Shown here: positions 54,693-62,925 of the stretch, in pieces
Position numbering within the stretch: the first letter of the stretch is position 1
Layout of the letters: each line of letters begins with the position of its first letter
Assembly (NCBI GenBank): GCA_964402505.1
Contig: CAYOCP010000001.1
Coordinates: forward strand, 255,002 to 319,001
Source: SLRI01 sp964402505
Lineage (GTDB): Bacteria > Pseudomonadota > Alphaproteobacteria > Geminicoccales > Geminicoccaceae
Length of the DNA: 64,000 bases
Direction of reading: 5' to 3'
Notes under the pieces: model-generated
What the model saw: only the letters and a program-made list of their open reading frames with translations
Database searches by the model: none
Told to the model about the DNA's origin: nothing
Position numbers and translations under genes: made by a program

Positions 54693-55001
54693 ATGAGCAT
54701 CGGTGCCACCAATCAGGCTCTTGCCGCCTACCGCGCCGTGGCCGGCGAGATCGCCGGCGGCAAGGCCGCAACGGCAGCAGGGACCGGGTCGTTCGACGGC
54801 CTGCTCCAGGCCGAGCTGCGGAATGCCCTGACGACCCTCGAGGCCGGCGAGCAGGCGAGCATCGGCGCGGTCACCGGCCGGGTGGGCATCCAGCAGGTGG
54901 TCGAGGCAATCACCGCGGCGGAGCTCAGCCTGCAGAAGGTCACGGCGGTCCGCGACCGGGTGATCTCGGCCTATCAGGAAATCATCCGGATGCCGATCTG
55001 A
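54693..55001 (+). CDS. fliE: MS ring-rod junction protein FliE
   Basis: 102 aa. FliE links the MS ring to the rod and is the first exported protein. The C-terminal family block is clear: QQVVEAITAAELSLQKVTAV followed by RDRVISAYQEIIRMPI. The N-terminal part (about residues 1-50) is low-complexity Ala/Gly, as usual. A GGAGATGG precedes the ATG. It follows flgC by 56 bp. Confidence 0.95.
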   Translation: MSIGATNQALAAYRAVAGEIAGGKAATAAGTGSFDGLLQAELRNALTTLEAGEQASIGAVTGRVGIQQVVEAITAAELSLQKVTAVRDRVISAYQEIIRMPI

Positions 55002-55018
55002 GCGATGGGAACGACCAC

Positions 55019-55294
55019 ATGCTGACCGACACGATGGTGCAGGACGTCGCCAGGCAGGCGATCTGGGTGATGCTCAAGGTCGGAGCCCCGATGATGATCG
55101 TGGCCCTCGTGGTCGGGCTCGCGGTCTCGCTGCTCCAGGCCCTGACCCAGATCCAGGAGATGACGCTCACCTTCGTGCCCAAGGTCCTGGCGATGTTCCT
55201 GACCCTGATGGTCGCCACGCCATTCATGCTGGCCACGCTGATCGAGTTCACCCAGACCCTCTTCCGGCACATCGCCGGCGTCTATGTCGGCTGA
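55019..55294 (+). CDS. fliQ: Flagellar export gate protein FliQ
   Basis: 91-aa two-span membrane protein of the export gate. Segments at residues 17-40 (WVMLKVGAPMMIVALVVGLA) and 50-78 (LTFVPKVLAMFLTLMVATPF) with the conserved LLQALTQIQEMTLTF between them. The ATG at 55019 gives the family length; the frame runs further upstream through fliE, which is not coding in that frame. It follows fliE by 17 bp. Confidence 0.95.
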   Translation: MLTDTMVQDVARQAIWVMLKVGAPMMIVALVVGLAVSLLQALTQIQEMTLTFVPKVLAMFLTLMVATPFMLATLIEFTQTLFRHIAGVYVG

Positions 55295-55342
55295 GTCGGC
55301 CTCGCTGGTCGGCTCGGTCCGGGCCCGGTGTCGGCGCCGGGC

Positions 55343-56110
55343 ATGAATCCGCTCGATCTCCTTCTCACCCGCGAGATCACCATCATCGGCCTCGTCTTCT
55401 GCCGAACCGGAGCGGCGCTGATGGTGCTGCCGGCCTTCGGCGAGCCTTACGTGGTCTCGCGCGTCCGGCTCGGCATCGCCCTCGCCATGGCCGTCCTCGT
55501 CGGCCTGCCCTTGAGCGCCCGGCTCGTGCTGCCGCCCCTCGATGCGGCAACCACGGCGATCCTGGTGATGGCGGAGGTGCTCACAGGCCTCCTGATCGGC
55601 GCCATCATCCGGCTCGTCATGTTCGCGATCCATTTCGGCGGCTCGCTGATCGCCATGCAGTCGGGCCTCGCCACCGCCGCCTTCTTCGATCCCCAGGAGG
55701 CCACGCAGGGAACCGTAACCGGCAACTTCCTCGCCATCCTGACACTCGTCGTCATCGTCGCCAGCGACGGCCATCTGCTCATCCTGCAGGCGCTGACCAC
55801 GAGCTTCAGCGTGATCAAGGCCGCCGGCCGGACGGATCTGGCCGGGCTCGTCGAGGTGCTCGTCCGGCTGGGTGGCGAGGCCATCGCCACGGGCCTCCGA
55901 ATGGCGGCGCCCATCGTCCTCTTCAGCCTGCTGCTCAATCTCCTGCTCGGCGTTCTCAATCGGCTGATGCCGTCCTTCCAGGTCCTGTTCGTGGCGATGC
56001 CGCTGCAGATCGTTCTGGCTTTCGGCCTCTTCATGCTGTCGCTCGGCACCACGGTCGAGCTGGCGACGACCATGCTGCGGACGACGCTGCTCTGGCTCGA
56101 TCCGGCGTAA
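55343..56110 (+). CDS. fliR: Flagellar export gate protein FliR
   Basis: 255-aa inner-membrane protein with six predicted membrane segments. Typical stretches: CRTGAALMVLPAFGEPYVVS near the N-terminus, a QSGLATAAFFDPQ loop, and a C-terminal LFSLLLNLLLGVLNRLMPSF segment followed by QVLFVAMPLQI. The ATG at 55343 is preferred to a GTG five codons upstream; neither has a strong ribosome site. It lies 48 bp after fliQ and 16 bp before flhB. Confidence 0.95.
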   Translation: MNPLDLLLTREITIIGLVFCRTGAALMVLPAFGEPYVVSRVRLGIALAMAVLVGLPLSARLVLPPLDAATTAILVMAEVLTGLLIGAIIRLVMFAIHFGGSLIAMQSGLATAAFFDPQEATQGTVTGNFLAILTLVVIVASDGHLLILQALTTSFSVIKAAGRTDLAGLVEVLVRLGGEAIATGLRMAAPIVLFSLLLNLLLGVLNRLMPSFQVLFVAMPLQIVLAFGLFMLSLGTTVELATTMLRTTLLWLDPA

Positions 56111-56126
56111 GCGGGCATCGCCGGAA

Positions 56127-57218
56127 ATGGCCGAGGAGCAGGACGACTCCCAGAGAACCGAGGACCCGTCACAAAAGCGGCTGGACGACGCTCGCCAGAA
56201 GGGCCAGATCGCGAGCTCGCGCGAGGTCTCGAACCTCCTCCTCATCGGCTCACTGACCTTCGTCCTCGCCACCGCGCTCCCCGGCGCCATGAACGATCTC
56301 GGCCTGGCGCTGGGCCACTACCTGCGCCACGCGGCCGACCCGGCGCTCGATGCGACCGCCCTCGGCGGCAGCCTGCGCCGCGGCCTGGCGGCCACGGGTC
56401 GGGCGCTCGCCTTACCCCTTTTGGCCACGCTCGCCGCGGCGCTGGCGGCTCCGGCCCTGCAGGGGGCGCTCGTCTGGACCACGGCGACCCTGATGCCCAA
56501 GATCGAGCGCATCTCGCCGTTCGCCGGTGCCAAGCGCCTTTTCTCGCTCAAGTCCCTGGTCGAGTTCGCGAAGGGCGTGGCCAAGATCGGCGTGATCACG
56601 GCCGTCGGCATCGCCGTGGTCTGGCCGGACCGGCAACGGCTCATGGCAGCGGGGCAGCTCGAGGCCGGGCCGGCACTCACCGTCCTCTGGGAGATGGCGG
56701 TCCGGATCTCTGCCGCCATCACCGCCTGTCTCGTGCTCGTGGCCGGCCTCGATTACGCCTATCAGCGGCTCGCGTTCATGAAGCAGATGCGGATGTCGAA
56801 ACGCGATCTGCAGGACGAGCACAAGCAGAGCGATGGTGATCCGGTGGTCAAGCAGCGGCTGCGCTCGCTGCGCATGGCCAAGGCCCGGCAGCGGATGATG
56901 GCCGAGGTGCCGAACAGCACCGTCGTGATCACCAACCCGACCCATTTCGCCGTCGCACTCCGCTATGAGCCGGGCGAGACGCCCGCTCCCCGGCTGGTCG
57001 CCAAGGGCGTGGACGCGATGGCCCAGCGGATCCGCGAGGTGGCGCTGGAGCACGAGGTGCCGATCATTGAAAGCCCGCCCCTGGCCCGGGCACTGCACCG
57101 GTCCGTCGAGCTCGGCGCCCTGATCCCGCAACAGCATTATCAGGCCGTGGCCGAGATCATCAGCCACGTGCTGCGGCTCCGGCAAGCGCGGGGTGGCGTA
57201 CGCGGGAGCAGCCGATGA
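56127..57218 (+). CDS. flhB: Flagellar export switch protein FlhB
   Basis: 363 aa. Four membrane segments in the N-terminal half, then the cytoplasmic switch domain with the self-cleavage motif NPTH (VVITNPTHFAVALRY, about residue 270). It changes export from rod/hook to filament proteins together with FliK (27811). The N-terminal QRTEDPSQKRLDDARQKGQI and the linker MKQMRMSKRDLQDEHKQSDG are typical. Last gene of the operon; the next gene starts 106 bp downstream. Confidence 0.97.
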   Translation: MAEEQDDSQRTEDPSQKRLDDARQKGQIASSREVSNLLLIGSLTFVLATALPGAMNDLGLALGHYLRHAADPALDATALGGSLRRGLAATGRALALPLLATLAAALAAPALQGALVWTTATLMPKIERISPFAGAKRLFSLKSLVEFAKGVAKIGVITAVGIAVVWPDRQRLMAAGQLEAGPALTVLWEMAVRISAAITACLVLVAGLDYAYQRLAFMKQMRMSKRDLQDEHKQSDGDPVVKQRLRSLRMAKARQRMMAEVPNSTVVITNPTHFAVALRYEPGETPAPRLVAKGVDAMAQRIREVALEHEVPIIESPPLARALHRSVELGALIPQQHYQAVAEIISHVLRLRQARGGVRGSSR

Positions 57219-57323
57219 TCCGGCGAAATCCGTGCCGCGCAAGGGAGTGTTCACCAAGCCATGGCAAGCTCGGACCAGTGACGGCGCGTGCGAACGGCGC
57301 TCGCCCCTGTCGGAGGAAATGCC

Positions 57324-58016
57324 ATGCCGCGCTGGCTCCTGGCCATCGTGATGACACTGATCCCGCTCGCCGCGGCCGAAGCCACCGTGCCGATCGCCCT
57401 GTTCGGCACGGCGGAGTTTCGGGCCGAGTCGATCGCGGCCCTGCCGAAATGGCGGCAGGTGCTGGAGCGCACGGCCGGCGAGCAGCCAGTCTACGACGCC
57501 TGCCGCCGGGATCCGGCGGCCTGCCCCAATCGCGGCGTCATGGCTTGGCAGGCCCTCCTGCGGGGGCTGGAAGGTGCTCCGCTGCCGGAGCAGGTCAGCA
57601 AGATCAACCGCTTCGTCAACCAGTGGCGCTACCGCTCCGATACGGTCAATCACGGGCAGTCGGACTATTGGGCGACACCGCTCGAGTTCCTGTCACGTTC
57701 CGGCGACTGCGAGGACTACGCCATCGTCAAATACGTATCCCTGCGGCAACTGGGCGTACCGGCCCGCCGGCTGCGCCTCGTGGTCGTCCAGGACGAGCTT
57801 CGCCAGCTCGCCCATGCCGTGCTCGCCGTCTATCTCGACGACACGGCGCTGATACTCGACAATCTGACCAATGCCGTGCTGCCGCACGAGCGAGTCGCGC
57901 ACTACGCCCCCTACTACTCCGTCAACGAAAGCGCACGCTGGGCGCACGTCGCGAGCAGCCGCCTGCTCCTCTCGGCTGCCGAGCGGGGCGGTGCCACGGC
58001 TCCCGCCAGCCGCTGA
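57324..58016 (+). CDS. LapG-like periplasmic transglutaminase-type cysteine protease (BTLCP)
   Basis: 230 aa with a signal peptide (MPRWLLAIVMTLIPLAAAEA), so periplasmic. The BTLCP domain has the catalytic triad C129-H164-D179: Cys in SGDCEDYAIVKY, His in QLAHAVLAVY, Asp in LILDNLTN. The residues beside Cys (D128, E130) match the calcium ligands of Pseudomonas LapG. LapG cuts the large adhesin LapA and is held inactive by LapD when c-di-GMP is high. No adhesin or lapD gene is seen, but the next gene encodes a membrane protein with a c-di-GMP-type domain. ATG at 57324 follows GGAGGA. Confidence 0.85.
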   Translation: MPRWLLAIVMTLIPLAAAEATVPIALFGTAEFRAESIAALPKWRQVLERTAGEQPVYDACRRDPAACPNRGVMAWQALLRGLEGAPLPEQVSKINRFVNQWRYRSDTVNHGQSDYWATPLEFLSRSGDCEDYAIVKYVSLRQLGVPARRLRLVVVQDELRQLAHAVLAVYLDDTALILDNLTNAVLPHERVAHYAPYYSVNESARWAHVASSRLLLSAAERGGATAPASR

Positions 58017-58068
58017 CCCCCTGATCCGCCGCCAGCCACCCAACCGAGAGGACAGATCGGGCACCACG

Positions 58069-60189
58069 ATGCCGAAGCCTTGCGCCGAGCCGGCGCCTTC
58101 CGCCCTGGACGTGCGCGCGCCAGCGCCTCGTCTCCTGCGCTTTCTGGTCCTTTCGACCCTCCTGGTCGCCGTCACGCTCGGGCTGGGGCTCGGCCTCGTC
58201 GAGCTTCTGGTCCACAACCGGGCCGCCGTGCTGCGGGGCATGGTCGAGGCGCGGCTCGAGGCTCTGGCATCGAGCCGCGCGGAAGGCCTCGAGAGCTGGC
58301 TCCAATCCCATATCGAACGCGCCGATCGGCTCGCCCTCTCGCCGACGATCCGCCTCTACCTCGCCGAGCAGCTTCATGCCGCTCGCGATCCGGCGCTCGC
58401 CGAGGCCCTTCTGGAACAGCGCCCCTACATGCGCCAGGTGCTCGACGCCTTCGTGGATCAGCAGGGGCTGGAGGCGGCGAGGCTGCTCGGCAGCGATGGC
58501 CGGACGGTGGTCGCCGATCGCAGTGGCGAGCAACGGTGGCGGAGCGACACCGCCGCCGCTGACCCGGCCGCCGAGGCCGGCCCGGGGCGCTTGCGCCAAG
58601 AAGGCCAGAGACTTCTTCTCGATCTCGTCCGGCCGATCGCGCCGCCTCTGGAGCTGGTCGATGACGCCGACGCGGCGCCGGTCGGTGCCTTGGCCCTGAC
58701 CGTCGACGCAACAGCCCGACTGGCGGCGCTCCTCGAGCACCGGCCGACCGATCTCGCGGGCGAGGAAAGCCGGCTGGCCGTCGAGCTGGCGTCCGTCCCG
58801 GTGGTGCTGGCCCAGGGCGAGCGGGCGGGACGGTGGACGATCGTGGCGCCCGAAGGCGCCAGAAACGCGGCGGATCCCGCCTCCAGCCTCTTTGCCCAGG
58901 CGACGGTGCCCGGCACCGGCTGGACCGTCGTGCAGTCGATCGAGAAGGCGAGCGCCTTTGCCGATCTGGCCGAATTTCAGCGCACCGCCCGGCTGATCGG
59001 CCTCGCCCTCTCGCTCGCCGTGGCTCTCGCCTGCAGCGCCCTCTGGTGGCTGCGCGAGGCCCGTCACCGCCGCCTGCTCGCCGAGCAATACCGGCGCCTC
59101 GCCGAGCAACTGACGGCCGCCAACCGCGTCCTTCTGACGATCACCGATCATGCCGCGGAGCTGATCGGCCTCAAGGACCGGGAGGGACGCTACAGCTTCG
59201 TCAATCCGACCTTTGCCCGCCATCTGAGGATGCCGGCGGCGGCCGTGATCGGCCGAAGCGACCTCGACCTCTTCCCGAAAAGGGTGGCCGAAGCGCTCGG
59301 GACGAATGCCGCGTCCGGGGCGGCCGGCAGCGCCTCGCCGCTGCTCGAGATCGAGATCGAGGACCAGCCCGACCCGGTGTTCCTGGAGGTGGCGCAGGCG
59401 CCGGTGCGGGACGATGACGGCAGGATCGAGGGCATGGTGCTGATCGGTCGCGACGTCACCGGGCAGGTCGTGGAGCGTCGGCTGCGCGAGCGGCTGAGGC
59501 GCCAGACCTGTCGCGCTTTCATGCAGGCGATCGGCACGGTCGATCGCTACCTCGCCGGCCACGCCGAAGCGTTGCGGGAAGTGGCGCAGGCAATCGGCAG
59601 GGAGCTCGGCCTCTCGAGCGACGAGCTCGCCACGCTCGAGCACGCCGCCGAGCTCAGCCAGCTCGGCAAGGTTTTCCTGCCGCGCTCGCTGCTCGCCAAG
59701 CCCGAGCGCCACTCCACGGCCGAGATGGCGCTGATGCGGACCCATATCGACCATACGCTCCGCATCACCGGCGCCATCGATTTCGCCCTGCCGGTGACCA
59801 CCGTGCTCGCCGAGATGCACGAGCGTCTCGACGGCACGGGCTATCCGCATGGCCGAAGCGGCGACCAGATCTCGCTGCCGGGCCGGATTCTGGGGGTGGC
59901 GGATGTCTTCTGCGCCCGCATCCGGCCACGCTCCTACCGGCAGGCGGAGCTTCTCGAGACGGTCAGCCGGCACCTGCTGGCCCAGCCGGAACGCTACGAT
60001 GCCGGTGTCTGCCGGGCGCTGGCAAGGCTCCTGCCCGAGCTCGCCCACCTGGCGACACCACACCTGGCCGCGGACGACCGGCCGACGGGGCGAAGCGGGG
60101 CCGGCTCTCCTCCCGCAAGAGGCCGATCGCTGCATCGTCCCTGCGGTCCAGCGACGGCGTGCGATGCGATGGCCGTTCCCATTGGCTGA
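58069..60189 (+). CDS. Membrane PAS protein with a degenerate HD-GYP domain
   Basis: 706 aa. Membrane segment at about residues 24-45, a periplasmic sensor region (about 46-300), a second segment near 308-328 (LIGLALSLAVALACSALWWL), a PAS domain (from about 355; ADHAAELIGLKDREGRYSFV-like), then an HD-GYP domain from about 515. The HD dyad expected near 530 reads SQ (ELSQLGKVFLP), the HHE motif reads MHE (H584), and GTGYPHG is intact. Loss of the metal dyad suggests it senses rather than cleaves c-di-GMP. It starts 52 bp after the LapG-like gene and is probably cotranscribed. The ribosome site before the ATG at 58069 is weak. Confidence 0.83.
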   Translation: MPKPCAEPAPSALDVRAPAPRLLRFLVLSTLLVAVTLGLGLGLVELLVHNRAAVLRGMVEARLEALASSRAEGLESWLQSHIERADRLALSPTIRLYLAEQLHAARDPALAEALLEQRPYMRQVLDAFVDQQGLEAARLLGSDGRTVVADRSGEQRWRSDTAAADPAAEAGPGRLRQEGQRLLLDLVRPIAPPLELVDDADAAPVGALALTVDATARLAALLEHRPTDLAGEESRLAVELASVPVVLAQGERAGRWTIVAPEGARNAADPASSLFAQATVPGTGWTVVQSIEKASAFADLAEFQRTARLIGLALSLAVALACSALWWLREARHRRLLAEQYRRLAEQLTAANRVLLTITDHAAELIGLKDREGRYSFVNPTFARHLRMPAAAVIGRSDLDLFPKRVAEALGTNAASGAAGSASPLLEIEIEDQPDPVFLEVAQAPVRDDDGRIEGMVLIGRDVTGQVVERRLRERLRRQTCRAFMQAIGTVDRYLAGHAEALREVAQAIGRELGLSSDELATLEHAAELSQLGKVFLPRSLLAKPERHSTAEMALMRTHIDHTLRITGAIDFALPVTTVLAEMHERLDGTGYPHGRSGDQISLPGRILGVADVFCARIRPRSYRQAELLETVSRHLLAQPERYDAGVCRALARLLPELAHLATPHLAADDRPTGRSGAGSPPARGRSLHRPCGPATACDAMAVPIG

Positions 60190-60449
60190 ACTGCCGGGCC
60201 TCGCGGCGGTGTCTGGAGAAACGATCCTGCGACCGCAGCCGGAAAGCGTCTCGACATCTCCTGTCGCGCTCTCGCCGCCGCCCGGCCCGTCGCCCTCTTC
60301 CGGTGGCATCCGCTCTTCGAGCGAAGCGAGGAGGGGGCCGATCGACCGCTATCGACTTCGCCACGTTCAAGAGTCACATTCCGCCTGGCCCATCGCTCCC
60401 GTAAGAGAGCCACGGGGCTGCCGGCCGGTGCCATCGAGAGGCGGCGACC
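60190..60449. other. Intergenic gap before fabI
   Basis: 260 bp with no credible gene. It must hold the fabI-ackA promoter; a short less GC-rich stretch lies at 60350-60400. No hairpin terminator for the HD-GYP-like gene was seen. Confidence 0.45.
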
Positions 60450-61250
60450 ATGAACGACGACGTAGCGCTCAGCTTCGATCCGAAGGCGCGAACCCTGGAA
60501 GGCAAGCGGGGCGTGGTGCTCGGCATCGCCAACCGGCAATCGATCGCCTATGGCTGCGCCGCCGCCTTCCGTTTCCTCGGTGCCGAGCTGGTGCTGACCT
60601 ATCTGAACGACAGGGCGAAGCTCCATGTCGAGCCGATCGCGGAGGAGCTCGAGGCGCCCCTTCTGCTGCCCTGCGACGTCGAACGGGAAGGCCAGCTCGA
60701 GACGGTCTTCGACGCGGCCGGCGAACGATGGGGCGGCATCGACTTCGCCCTCCACTCGATCGCCTTCGCGCCGAAGGAGGAGCTGGAGGGCGACCTGCTC
60801 GATTCCTCGGGGCCCGGCTTTGCCCGGGCCATGGACATCTCCTGCCATTCCTTCGTCCGCATGGCCCGCTGCGCGGCACCGCTCATGGCGGATGGCGGGA
60901 CGCTCTTCGCCATGAGCTATTACGGGGCGGAGAAGGTGGTGCAGCATTACAACGTCATGGGTCCGGTCGAGGCGGCCCTCGAAGGCTGCGTGCGCTACCT
61001 GGCGCACGAGCTCGGCCCGCGACGCATCCGCGTGCATGCGATCTCGCCGGGCCCGATCCGCACGCGCGCGGCCTCCGGGATCAGCGATTTCGAGACGATG
61101 CTGAGCATCGCGAAGACGCGGGCACCCGCCAACCGCCTGGTCGGCATCGAGGACGTGGGTGCCGCGACGGCGGCGCTGGCGACGCCGGCCGCCGGGCTCA
61201 TCACCGGCACCACGATCCATGTCGACGGCGGCTATCACATCATGGGCTGA
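60450..61250 (+). CDS. fabI: FabI-like enoyl-ACP reductase with catalytic Lys replaced by Glu
   Basis: 266-aa SDR-type enoyl-[acyl-carrier-protein] reductase homolog, last step of fatty-acid elongation. N-terminal GIANRQSIAYG binds the cofactor, HSIAFAPKEELEG and SYYGAEKVVQHYNVMG follow, and ISPGPIRTRAASGI is present. The catalytic pair Tyr-x6-Lys should read YNVMGxxK; here Tyr167 is followed by Glu174 (codon GAG at 60969-60971). Lys normally binds the cofactor ribose, so NADH use or activity may be changed, unless another residue substitutes. It probably forms an operon with ackA (24 bp). A paralog elsewhere may be the main FabI. Confidence 0.88.
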   Translation: MNDDVALSFDPKARTLEGKRGVVLGIANRQSIAYGCAAAFRFLGAELVLTYLNDRAKLHVEPIAEELEAPLLLPCDVEREGQLETVFDAAGERWGGIDFALHSIAFAPKEELEGDLLDSSGPGFARAMDISCHSFVRMARCAAPLMADGGTLFAMSYYGAEKVVQHYNVMGPVEAALEGCVRYLAHELGPRRIRVHAISPGPIRTRAASGISDFETMLSIAKTRAPANRLVGIEDVGAATAALATPAAGLITGTTIHVDGGYHIMG

Positions 61251-61274
61251 CCACAGCCGGAGGAGAAGGCGGCG

Positions 61275-62465
61275 ATGAGCGGCCCTCGAGACCTCGTCCT
61301 GGTGATCAACGCGGGCTCATCGAGCCTGAAGTTCCGCCTCTTCGAGGCCGCCTCCCCGGAGACACTCTCGGGCCTTCTGGGCGGGCGGATCGAGGGCATC
61401 GGCGCGCGGCCACGCTTCGCCGTCGAGAGCGGAACGGGCGAGAGCCTGGTCGACGTCGCGGCGACGCCCGACCTCGGCCACCAGGGTGCGATCCGCCTTC
61501 TGATCGACTGGCTGGGCGAGCATCTGGGCGAGCGGCGAATCGCCGGCATCGGCCATCGGGTCGTGCATGGCGGCACGGTGCATGCGGCTCCGGTCGTGGT
61601 GGACGAGCGGGTGATGCGGGAGCTGCGGACCATGGTGCCGCTGGCCCCCCTGCACCAGCCGCACAATCTCGAGGCGATCGATGCGGTGGCCGCGGCCTAT
61701 CCGGGCGTACCGCAGATCGCCTGCTTCGACACCGCCTTTCATCGCGGCCATCCCTGGGTCGCCGACACCTTCGCCCTGCCGCGGCACTTCTACGACGAGG
61801 GGCTGCGGCGCTACGGCTTTCACGGCCTGTCCTACGAATACATCGCCAAGGAGCTGGCGCGGATCGCCCCGACCGTGGCCGCCGGGCGGGTGATCGTGGC
61901 GCATCTCGGCAACGGCGCCAGCTGCTGCGCCATGCTGGGCGGGCGGAGCATCGACAGCACCATGGGCTTCACCGCGCTCGACGGCCTGCCGATGGGCACC
62001 CGCTCGGGCCAGATCGACCCGGGCGTCCTCCTCCATCTGCTCGACGAGCGCGGCTTCGATTCGGCCGGCCTCGCCAGGCTGCTCTACCACCAGTCGGGCC
62101 TCGCGGGGCTCTCCGGCATCGGCAGCGACATGCGCGATCTCGAGGCCAGCGGCCGGCCGGAGGCGGAAGCGGCGATCGCCTATTTCGCCTACCGGGCGCG
62201 GCGCGAGATCGGTGCTCTCGCGGCGGCGCTCGAGGGGCTCGACGGCCTCGTCTTCACGGCCGGCATCGGCGAGCACGGCCATGCCGTCCGGGCACGGATC
62301 TGCCGACACCTCGGCTGGCTCGGCATCGAGCTCGACGAAGCGGCCAATGCCAGGAACGCCCCCGTCGTCTCCACCGGAGCGAGCCCCGTCGAGGTGCGCG
62401 TGATCCCGACCGACGAGGAGCGCATGATCGCGCTCCACACGCTGCGCGTTCTCGCCCGCCCTTGA
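61275..62465 (+). CDS. ackA: Acetate (short-chain acyl) kinase
   Basis: Reversible ATP plus acetate to acetyl phosphate, 396 aa, normal length. Motifs: VINAGSSSLKFRLF at residues 11-24, HRVVHGG near residue 96, FDTAFHRG, YGFHGLSYEYIAKEL, HLGNGASCCAMLGGRSIDST and GLPMGTRSGQIDPGV, and FTAGIGEHG near residue 320. No phosphotransacetylase gene is adjacent; in some rhizobia pta/phosphate-butyryltransferase, ackA and fabI lie together. The shared operon with the FabI-like gene suggests a role in acetyl/propionyl-phosphate or acyl metabolism rather than plain overflow. Confidence 0.95.
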   Translation: MSGPRDLVLVINAGSSSLKFRLFEAASPETLSGLLGGRIEGIGARPRFAVESGTGESLVDVAATPDLGHQGAIRLLIDWLGEHLGERRIAGIGHRVVHGGTVHAAPVVVDERVMRELRTMVPLAPLHQPHNLEAIDAVAAAYPGVPQIACFDTAFHRGHPWVADTFALPRHFYDEGLRRYGFHGLSYEYIAKELARIAPTVAAGRVIVAHLGNGASCCAMLGGRSIDSTMGFTALDGLPMGTRSGQIDPGVLLHLLDERGFDSAGLARLLYHQSGLAGLSGIGSDMRDLEASGRPEAEAAIAYFAYRARREIGALAAALEGLDGLVFTAGIGEHGHAVRARICRHLGWLGIELDEAANARNAPVVSTGASPVEVRVIPTDEERMIALHTLRVLARP

Positions 62466-62544
62466 CGAAGGCCGGGACCAAGCGGGCGCCGCATGCCTTT
62501 GAGCCCCCGCCCCGCGCCCGCCGCAGGACCAACGCCCCTTCCTC

Positions 62545-62604
62545 CCGCCACCACCGCCACCACCGCCACCACCGCCACCACCGCCACCACCGCCACCACC
62601 GCCG
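62545..62604. repeat. (CCGCCACCA)6 nine-base tandem repeat
   Basis: Six perfect CCGCCACCA units from 62545 to 62598, then a partial unit. It lies about 80 bp after ackA. On the opposite strand it is TGGTGGCGG. A GC-rich microsatellite likely to vary in copy number; no gene is seen across it. Confidence 0.95.
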
Positions 62605-62773
62605 CCATCGGGGAAGCCGACCGGCCTTAGACAATATTCCTAGCACATTCGGGCCGCCGACGCAAGCCGGGTCCCGGTTCGTTCGGCATGATCGACCGCG
62701 CAGCGCGCTCCTCCGCCCGCAGCCCCGGAAAAGCGGCGAAAACAGTCGGCACATCAAGGGCTTGCACGTCGCC

Positions 62774-62876
62774 GGGTTCGATTGCAGAAGCCCGGGTTCG
62801 ATCGTCACGGGCCCGGGCGGCATCAGCGATTCGCCGGGTTCGCTCGTCGATCTTTCGGGTTCCTTCGTCGCCGGAG
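62774..62876. repeat. Five 20-21-bp direct repeats in non-coding DNA
   Basis: Units begin at 62774, 62794, 62815, 62836 and 62857, each opening with GGGTTCG or a near match (the third is GGGCGGC, the fifth GGGTTCC) and continuing with a looser ATCGTC-like part. The period is 20, 21, 21 and 21 bp, about two helical turns, so the copies face the same side of the DNA. It runs directly into the palindrome array. Confidence 0.7.
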
Positions 62877-62925
62877 GTTGCAGAAGATGCAACACGAGCC
62901 CCTCGACGTTGCATCTTCTGCAACC
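62876..62925. repeat. 18-bp foldback formed by palindrome copies 1 and 2
   Basis: Copy 2 (62908-62924) is the exact reverse complement of copy 1 (62877-62893); with the flanking G/C pair the stem is 18 bp. The 14-nt loop contains CGAG-CCC-CTCG, able to form an inner 4-bp stem. It could be a cruciform or a strong RNA hairpin on either strand. No U-run follows. Confidence 0.8.
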
